A stretch of 64,000 bases of DNA from positions 1-64,000 of the forward strand of contig JAEWMB010000036.1 of the NCBI GenBank assembly GCA_023457255.1, given 5' to 3'. Below are positions 58,340-64,000 of the stretch, piece after piece. Origin of the DNA: Bacillota bacterium. GTDB taxonomy: Bacteria; Bacillota; Clostridia; Lachnospirales; Lachnospiraceae. Under the pieces are notes generated by a model. That model did not search any database and was not told the origin of the DNA. It worked only from the letters and a program-made list of their open reading frames with translations. Both the position numbers and the translations under genes were made by a program. Numbering within the stretch: the stretch's first letter is position 1; every line of letters begins with the position of its first letter.

Positions 58340-61318
58340 ATGAGTGATAATAGAAATGCTATCAATAAAAGGGATAGTAAGCAAGAAGATTATTTATTAA
58401 TTATCGATGGTTCCAGCCTTCTATCAACACAGTTTTTCGGCAACCTTCCAAAAGAAATTATGTTTGCAAAGACCACAGAAGAAAAAGAAAAGTACTATGA
58501 TAGGATTATGCAGACCACCACGGGAGTATATACCAATGCAGTGTATGGTTTTTTAAGAGTATTATTAAAGATTATAAAGGAACAAAAGCCTGCCTATTTG
58601 GCAGTAGCATGGGATATTAGCCGTAATACTTTTCGAAGAGAGATTTATCCGGATTATAAGGGAAATCGTGGCGAAACATTAGAACCCTTAAAGGATCAGT
58701 TTAAGCTTTGCCAGCATGTGCTTGACGAGATGGGAATCGTTCAGTTTATGGATGAACGATATGAAGCGGATGATTTTAGCGGAAGCTTATGTCAAAAGTT
58801 TGAAACAGAAGTCCCGATTCGTGTAATGACCAAGGATAATGATTATCTTCAATTAATCACCGATCGGACAAACCTTTGGTTAATTCACAGTACAGTAAAG
58901 AAGACGGATGAATTATATGAGAAATATGGTTTAAACAAGAAGGAAGTGAATGCCCCGGACCGTACCTTTTTGTTTACCCCGGAATTAGTGGAAAAAGAAT
59001 TTGGTATTGAGCCGGCGTCTGTTCCATCGTTAAAGGGAATTCAAGGAGACAGCTCAGATAATATAAAGGGCGTACCCGGGGTTGGAGAAGCGACTGCGAT
59101 TGCCTTAATAAAAGAATATAAGACGGTAGAGCATCTTTATGAGGTGCTGAACAAGTTAGACGAAGCAGGTAAGAAGGAGATTAATGAGTACTGGAAATCA
59201 CTCGGAATTAAAAGAACCCCATTGAATGCTCTATTAAAGATTAGTGATACTGAGCTTGTGGGAGAAAAAGCTGCCATGCTGAGTAAAACTTTGGCTACCA
59301 TTAAAAAAGATATTGATTTAAAAGAGCTTAGTCTGGAGCAGCTAAGAGTTTATATCAATAAAGAGAAAGCGCAGAAGTGTTTTGAAGAACTGGAGTTTAA
59401 GACAATAAAGATTGATGATACCAAGGAAGAAGTAACCTCTGCCGATACCTTTCCTTTTGAAGAAGATAAAATTAAAATTACCTCTGATTTACCGGAAGCG
59501 GAAAATCTGTTCGCAAACTTAATAAAAGTGTGGGAGAAGCATCAGCAGAAATCAAAGAAAACAAAGAAAGCTTCTAAGGAGGAAAACACTAGTAAAATAA
59601 AAATTTCAGAAATTAAGAAGCCGGAATATACTTCTTCCGATGCAGTTGGAATTAAGCTGGTGTTTGAAAATAAATCCCTTGTTGGAATTTCCGTTTATTA
59701 TGGATCGGAGGCCTCCTTTCTTATTCTCTGCGAAGGTTTTATTACCTCTGATTATCTCTCTTTCAAGCTGAAGGAGCTTCTTGAGAAAAATATAACGCTT
59801 TCTATCTTTGATGTTAAGAAATACTTACCATACCTAAAAGCAAAAGAAGAAAGTGCCTGTTTTGATATAACGATTGCCGGATATTTATTAGAACCGGATG
59901 CGAGTACTTATGAATACCAAACCATTGCGGAGAAATATCTCGAACTTTCTTTACCAAGTGAGAAAGAGGTGATTGGCGGACAGTCTTATGCAGCTTTGGC
60001 TTTGTTAGATCAGGAGCAGTTTAAAAAAGCTGCATGTTATGAGAGTTATGTAGCTCATCATAGCTATCCGGTCCTGCTTAAATTATTATCAGAGCGTGGA
60101 TTGCTGCCGCTGTTTGAAGGGATTGAAATGCCTCTGGTATATACCCTGTCTGATATGGAGCAAAGAGGAATTCGAGTTGATACCGAAGGACTAAAAGAGT
60201 ATGGCAAACAGCTTGGAATCGGCATTATAGAACTGGAAAAGCAAATCTATGAATTGGTAGGTACCGAATTTAATATTAATTCTCCAAAGCAGTTAGGAGA
60301 AATTTTATTTGAGCGGCTTGGTTTGTCCTACGGTAAAAAAACTAAGACCGGATATTCCACCTCTGCTGAAGTTTTAGAAAAGCTAAGCAGTGAACATCCG
60401 GTGATAAAATTAATCTTACAGTACCGCCAATTAACGAAGCTGAAATCCACCTATGCAGACGGTCTTGCAACTTATGTGGAAGGGGATGGCAGAATACACG
60501 GAACCTTTAATCAGACAATCGCTGCGACAGGCAGACTAAGCAGTACAGAACCCAATCTCCAAAATATTCCGATTCGTATGGAGTTAGGCAGAAAAATTAG
60601 AAAGGTATTTATCCCTGAGGAGGGTTATCTGTTTTTGGATGCAGATTATTCCCAGATAGAGCTTCGTTTGCTTGCTCATATGTCAAAGGATGAACGGCTT
60701 ATAGAGGCATATCGGAAAGAACAGGATATTCACCGTTTAACAGCTTCCCAAGTATTTCATACCCCATTTGATGAGGTAACAAGTGCACAGCGAAGCAATG
60801 CGAAGGCTGTAAACTTTGGAATTGTCTATGGCATCAGTTCCTTTAGCTTGGGACAAGATTTAGCGATTACCAGAAAAGAAGCGGAGGAATATATCAGTAA
60901 GTATTTCCTGACCTATAAAAGAGTTAAGACCTACCTTGACGGATTAATTGAGGAAGGAAAAGAAACAGGGGTAGTTAAGACCTTATATGGAAGAATCCGT
61001 CCGGTTCCAAACCTGAATAATACTAATTTTATAAAACGTTCTGCAGAAGAGAGAATTGCTATGAATTCGCCAATCCAGGGTACTGCGGCAGATATCATGA
61101 AATTAGCAATGATACATGTGAACCAAGCGTTAAAAGAACGAAATTTAAAGTCAAGATTATTACTTCAAATCCATGATGAATTGCTTGTGGAAACTCATGA
61201 ATCTGAGGTAGAGGAAGTAGCAGAAATTATGAAAGAGGAAATGAAGCAGGCCGCACGTTTGTCTGTTCCGCTGGAAGTGGAGGTTACCAAGGGAAGTAAT
61301 TGGTATGAGGCAAAATAA
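58340..61318 (+). CDS. polA: DNA polymerase I
   Basis: A 992-aa DNA repair and Okazaki-fragment polymerase. The N-terminal 5'-3' exonuclease (~15-320) has IDGSSL, TNAVYGF, EADDF and GVPGVGEATA; an insert of ~25 residues lies between IDGSSL and the TNAVYGF motif. The middle domain (~400-610) lacks the DTET/exo I motif, so 3'-5' exonuclease is probably inactive; a lysine-rich insert is near 410. The polymerase domain has motif A DADYSQIELR, motif B RSNAKAVNFGIVYG and motif C HDELLVE, all complete. ATG 58340 was chosen for GGGAG upstream. coaE follows 23 nt later. Confidence 0.95.
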   Translation: MSDNRNAINKRDSKQEDYLLIIDGSSLLSTQFFGNLPKEIMFAKTTEEKEKYYDRIMQTTTGVYTNAVYGFLRVLLKIIKEQKPAYLAVAWDISRNTFRREIYPDYKGNRGETLEPLKDQFKLCQHVLDEMGIVQFMDERYEADDFSGSLCQKFETEVPIRVMTKDNDYLQLITDRTNLWLIHSTVKKTDELYEKYGLNKKEVNAPDRTFLFTPELVEKEFGIEPASVPSLKGIQGDSSDNIKGVPGVGEATAIALIKEYKTVEHLYEVLNKLDEAGKKEINEYWKSLGIKRTPLNALLKISDTELVGEKAAMLSKTLATIKKDIDLKELSLEQLRVYINKEKAQKCFEELEFKTIKIDDTKEEVTSADTFPFEEDKIKITSDLPEAENLFANLIKVWEKHQQKSKKTKKASKEENTSKIKISEIKKPEYTSSDAVGIKLVFENKSLVGISVYYGSEASFLILCEGFITSDYLSFKLKELLEKNITLSIFDVKKYLPYLKAKEESACFDITIAGYLLEPDASTYEYQTIAEKYLELSLPSEKEVIGGQSYAALALLDQEQFKKAACYESYVAHHSYPVLLKLLSERGLLPLFEGIEMPLVYTLSDMEQRGIRVDTEGLKEYGKQLGIGIIELEKQIYELVGTEFNINSPKQLGEILFERLGLSYGKKTKTGYSTSAEVLEKLSSEHPVIKLILQYRQLTKLKSTYADGLATYVEGDGRIHGTFNQTIAATGRLSSTEPNLQNIPIRMELGRKIRKVFIPEEGYLFLDADYSQIELRLLAHMSKDERLIEAYRKEQDIHRLTASQVFHTPFDEVTSAQRSNAKAVNFGIVYGISSFSLGQDLAITRKEAEEYISKYFLTYKRVKTYLDGLIEEGKETGVVKTLYGRIRPVPNLNNTNFIKRSAEERIAMNSPIQGTAADIMKLAMIHVNQALKERNLKSRLLLQIHDELLVETHESEVEEVAEIMKEEMKQAARLSVPLEVEVTKGSNWYEAK

Positions 61319-61341
61319 AGAAACTTCTATGGAGGTTTATT

Positions 61342-61947
61342 ATGAAAGTAATCGGACTTACGGGTGGCATCGGCAGTGGAAAATCAAGAGTGGCAGATTT
61401 ACTTCGAAAAGAATTCTTTGCGTATGTTATTTATACGGATGAGATTGCCAGAGAACAGATGAGGAAAGGTGGATGTTCCTATCAGGGGGTCGTGAGGCAG
61501 TTTGGTACTGATATCCTGGAGGAAAGTGGAGAAATCGATCGTGCTAAACTTGCGAGGCTTATTTTCGAGCAGGAAGAGCTAGTGAAGCTCTTAAATTCAT
61601 TAACACATCCAAACGTCCATCAGGAGGTGCAGCATCAAATTGAAGCAGTGAAGGGCAAGGGAGAGCAATATTCTTCGATTATTGTGGAAACGGCACTGCT
61701 GTTTGAGGCAGGATATCAGGACTTTTGTGATGAAATCTGGTATGTGCATGCTCCGTTAGCCGACCGGATTAAAAGACTAACGGAAACCAGAGGATATTCG
61801 GAAGAAAAAATAGATTCCATCATAAGAAAGCAAAAACCGGAGGAATTTTTTCTTAAGAACAGTACGGTAGTAATTGAGAATGGGAATGAAGTGGAGGCTG
61901 ATAAGTTACGGCTCCAATGTGCACAGTATTTAAAAATGAAAAAGTAA
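61342..61947 (+). CDS. coaE: Dephospho-CoA kinase
   Basis: A 201-aa kinase for the last step of CoA biosynthesis. The P-loop is GLTGGIGSGKS (residues ~5-15), with DEIAREQM as lid/binding motif and the helix RADRI-like DRIKRL late in the protein. GGAGG precedes the ATG. The polA-coaE pair is common in Firmicutes. Confidence 0.95.
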   Translation: MKVIGLTGGIGSGKSRVADLLRKEFFAYVIYTDEIAREQMRKGGCSYQGVVRQFGTDILEESGEIDRAKLARLIFEQEELVKLLNSLTHPNVHQEVQHQIEAVKGKGEQYSSIIVETALLFEAGYQDFCDEIWYVHAPLADRIKRLTETRGYSEEKIDSIIRKQKPEEFFLKNSTVVIENGNEVEADKLRLQCAQYLKMKK

Positions 61948-61970
61948 AAACATAAAGCTTAACAGGGGAC

Positions 61971-62018
61971 GGCCAAACGGAAGCAGCTAGTTTATATGTT
62001 CTTCCTTTGGTCTCTTTT
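61971..62018 (+). terminator. Probable terminator after coaE
   Basis: GGCCAAACGGAAG (61971-61983) pairs imperfectly with CTTCCTTTGGTC (62001-62012), followed by TCTTTTCT. Confidence 0.55.
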
Positions 62019-62054
62019 CTCGATAGATTCTTCTTTGAATTCTTGCAAACATTC

Positions 62055-62084
62055 TTGGCAAAAAATCACTATCTGTGATATAAT
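62055..62084 (+). promoter_or_regulatory. Promoter for the FtsA-like gene
   Basis: TTGGCA (62055-62060), 18-bp spacer, TATAAT (62079-62084). Confidence 0.65.
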
Positions 62085-62124
62085 ACTAGGAAAGAAGTAT
62101 CATCTATGGCGGATATTGTATTTC

Positions 62125-62155
62125 AAAACAGAAATTGCTCTGCAACTTCTGTTTT
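62125..62155 (+). other. Hairpin in the leader of the FtsA-like gene
   Basis: AAAACAGAA-A-TTGC pairs with GCAA-C-TTCTGTTTT (one mismatch, 3-nt loop), with TTTT at the end of the arm. It could be an attenuator in the leader between the promoter and ATG 62227. Confidence 0.45.
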
Positions 62156-62226
62156 AAATATGCTTAAAATTGAAAAAATAGGACATTATGCCTAATCATA
62201 GTAATATACTAAGGGGGAATCACAGC

Positions 62227-64000
62227 ATGGATACGATTGCATATCCTGAGAATATGGTATTCGGCCTTGATATTGGGACAAGAAGTATTGTTGGGACCGT
62301 TGGGTATAAACAAAACGAACATGATTTTATCGTTGTCTCACAGTCTGTCCGATATCATGAGACCAGAGCTATGTTGGATGGTCAGATCCATGATATCAAT
62401 AAAGTTGCAGAAACCATAAGGGATGTGAAAAAGGATTTAGAAAAACAGCTTGGAAGAAAATTAAAAGAAGTATGCATTGCAGCCGCAGGACGTGTGCTTA
62501 AAACCGTTATGGTGAAAGCAGAGTATGGCTTAGTTAACGAAGGAAGGGTTTCAGAAGAACAGATACGCACTTTGGAATTAAATGGAGTAGAGAAGGCATA
62601 CGAAGAACTTAGAAAAGAAATCAATTCTTCGGAAGGGAATTTTTATTGTGTCGGTTACAGTGTTGTCAGATACTATCTCAATGATTATGTAATGACCAAT
62701 CTGGAGGATCATAAAGGCAATAAAATCGGTGCGGACTTGCTGGCTACCTTTTTGCCGGATGAAGTAATAGAGGGTTTGTATGCAGCCGTAGAGAAAGCAG
62801 GGCTTGAAGTTGTGAATCTTACGCTTGAGCCGATAGCTGCCATTAATGTTGCAATTCCGGAAAGGTTTCGTTTATTAAATATAGCATTGATTGATGTTGG
62901 TGCCGGAACCAGTGATATCTGTATTACGAAAGAAGGCAGTATTATAGCATATGGTATGATACCAATGGCGGGTGATGCGTTAACCAATACCTTGATGCAG
63001 CGTTATTTGGTCGACTTTAAAACTGCGGAGACGATGAAAACCTCTGCATTAAAGAGAAAAATCATTTCCTATAAAGATATCATGGGGCTTTTCAATAAAG
63101 TAACCAGAGAAGAAATCTACGAAGCAACCAGAACGGAAATAGAATATATTACTGCCCGGATTGCTGAGCAGATTCTATATCTTAACGGCGGAAAGTCAGT
63201 GAGTGCCGTTTTTGTCGTTGGCGGCGGGGGCAAGCTTCCTTACTTTGTAGAGGCGTTGTCATCAAAGCTAAATTTACCAAAAGAAAGGGTTGCTCTTAGA
63301 GGGGAAGAAGTCCTTAATATGGTTTCCTTCTTACAAAAAGGGATTAAGAAGGATCCATTGCTAGTAACTCCGATTGGTATTTGCTTAAACTATTATGAGA
63401 ACCGAAATAATTTTATTTATGTGATGGTAAACGGGGAGCGGGTTAAATTATATGATAATACTCATTTAACCATTGTTGATGCAGCACTTGCCGTTGGATT
63501 TCCAAATGAATTGTTATTCCCGCGCAGAGGAAAAGCTCTGCATTATACCATTAACGGAAGTGAGCGCCTCGCACGCGGAGAAGCAGGGGAAGGTGCAGTC
63601 ATCATATTAAATGGTAAACAGGTAAGTTTAAATGCATCGATTACTCAAAATGACATCATTCATATGACAGAATCGACATCAGGTGCAGATGCATCCCTTA
63701 TGGTAGCTAAGCTTCCTGAGTATAAGAGTACAATAACATTTGCGGTGAATCACAAAGAAGTGATATGCCCGAAATATGTACTTGCAAATAATATATTGGT
63801 ATCGGATACCTATCAGATTAAAGATGGGGACCGTTTAGAGCTTCTGAATCATTATACGCTGGAACAGTTGCTAGAATTCATGGATCTGCCTTACCGGGAA
63901 GGAATAAAGGTGAATCATCAGCCTGCGAAGCCACAAGACCTTGTTTATGAGAATTTTACCATTTATTATCCGCTTCATGAGGAAATCGTCTGCGGAGAAG
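62227..64000 (+). CDS. FtsA-like cell division/actin-fold protein (partial, 3' end missing)
   Basis: An open frame of at least 591 codons runs off the window. ATG 62227 follows AAGGGGGAATCACAGC. Actin-type ATPase motifs are seen: GLDIGTRSIVG (phosphate 1), LIDVGAGTSDI (phosphate 2) and VVGGGGKLPYF (adenosine). SHS2-like region follows the N-terminus, as in FtsA. The C-terminal part (~400 on) is an extension not found in E. coli FtsA. Long FtsA-domain proteins of this kind occur in Clostridia; their exact role is not known. Confidence 0.82.
   Translation, partial: MDTIAYPENMVFGLDIGTRSIVGTVGYKQNEHDFIVVSQSVRYHETRAMLDGQIHDINKVAETIRDVKKDLEKQLGRKLKEVCIAAAGRVLKTVMVKAEYGLVNEGRVSEEQIRTLELNGVEKAYEELRKEINSSEGNFYCVGYSVVRYYLNDYVMTNLEDHKGNKIGADLLATFLPDEVIEGLYAAVEKAGLEVVNLTLEPIAAINVAIPERFRLLNIALIDVGAGTSDICITKEGSIIAYGMIPMAGDALTNTLMQRYLVDFKTAETMKTSALKRKIISYKDIMGLFNKVTREEIYEATRTEIEYITARIAEQILYLNGGKSVSAVFVVGGGGKLPYFVEALSSKLNLPKERVALRGEEVLNMVSFLQKGIKKDPLLVTPIGICLNYYENRNNFIYVMVNGERVKLYDNTHLTIVDAALAVGFPNELLFPRRGKALHYTINGSERLARGEAGEGAVIILNGKQVSLNASITQNDIIHMTESTSGADASLMVAKLPEYKSTITFAVNHKEVICPKYVLANNILVSDTYQIKDGDRLELLNHYTLEQLLEFMDLPYREGIKVNHQPAKPQDLVYENFTIYYPLHEEIVCGE

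Overview
The window looks like chromosome of a low-GC, Gram-positive, anaerobic, spore-forming member of the Clostridia, most likely Lachnospiraceae of the Lachnoclostridium/Clostridium phytofermentans type. This is inferred from the purine-rich Shine-Dalgarno sites, pyruvate formate-lyase, a very large 2-hydroxyacyl-CoA dehydratase activator, a Csp-like subtilase, a LysM coat-type protein and a Gram-positive type IV pilus cluster. I could not run any search, so every family assignment rests on motifs read by eye.

Layout. 1-320: 3' end of a 23S rRNA gene, tRNA-Glu and a terminator, with no 5S gene after the 23S. 490-4440: an ArsR-type regulator, a structured untranslated segment, cheV and a zinc-ribbon/coiled-coil membrane protein. 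4712-6790: hisH, hisF and ung. 7010-13914 (minus): a CoA-dehydratase activator followed by a hybrid histidine kinase. 14192-16402: a LysM/proline-repeat protein. 16755-18596: a c-di-GMP phosphodiesterase with a degenerate GGDEF domain. 18852-29587: a phosphate locus made of pstSCAB, phoU, two PhoR-like kinases, an HD-domain protein and a PhoB-like regulator, with a convergent Na/Pi cotransporter gene. Arrays of PhoP-box-like hexamers with 11-bp periodicity precede both pstS and the cotransporter gene. 29834-31312 (minus): a DUF1846 protein. 31741-35667: an unusual pyruvate formate-lyase locus in which the glycyl-radical domain is a separate 78-aa gene, followed by its activase. 35702-53160: a type IV pilus operon (pilB, pilT, pilC, pilin, pilD, a pilM-pilN fusion, pilO, four pseudopilin-type proteins and a 1427-aa secreted protein). 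53278-55685 (minus): an amidase and a Csp-like subtilase that has lost its catalytic serine and seems to start at AUU. 56045-64000: msrAB, tRNA-Leu, a zf-HC2 membrane protein, polA, coaE and a truncated FtsA-like gene.

How the parts work together. The phosphate block is a full sensing and uptake module: a high-affinity ABC importer, PhoU, the two-component system and a low-affinity Na/Pi transporter, probably under one PhoP-type regulator. The pfl block is fermentative: the core enzyme, the radical domain and the radical-SAM activase are separate polypeptides, with two RNA hairpins just ahead of the radical-domain gene that could set its dose. The pilus block holds the assembly and retraction ATPases, platform, peptidase, alignment proteins and pilins. 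The c-di-GMP phosphodiesterase and CheV suggest regulated surface behaviour, but that link is inference. The observations I consider most worth following are the split pyruvate formate-lyase, the structured RNA ahead of the 1427-aa pilus-cluster protein, the pseudoprotease with the AUU start, and the paired Pho boxes.
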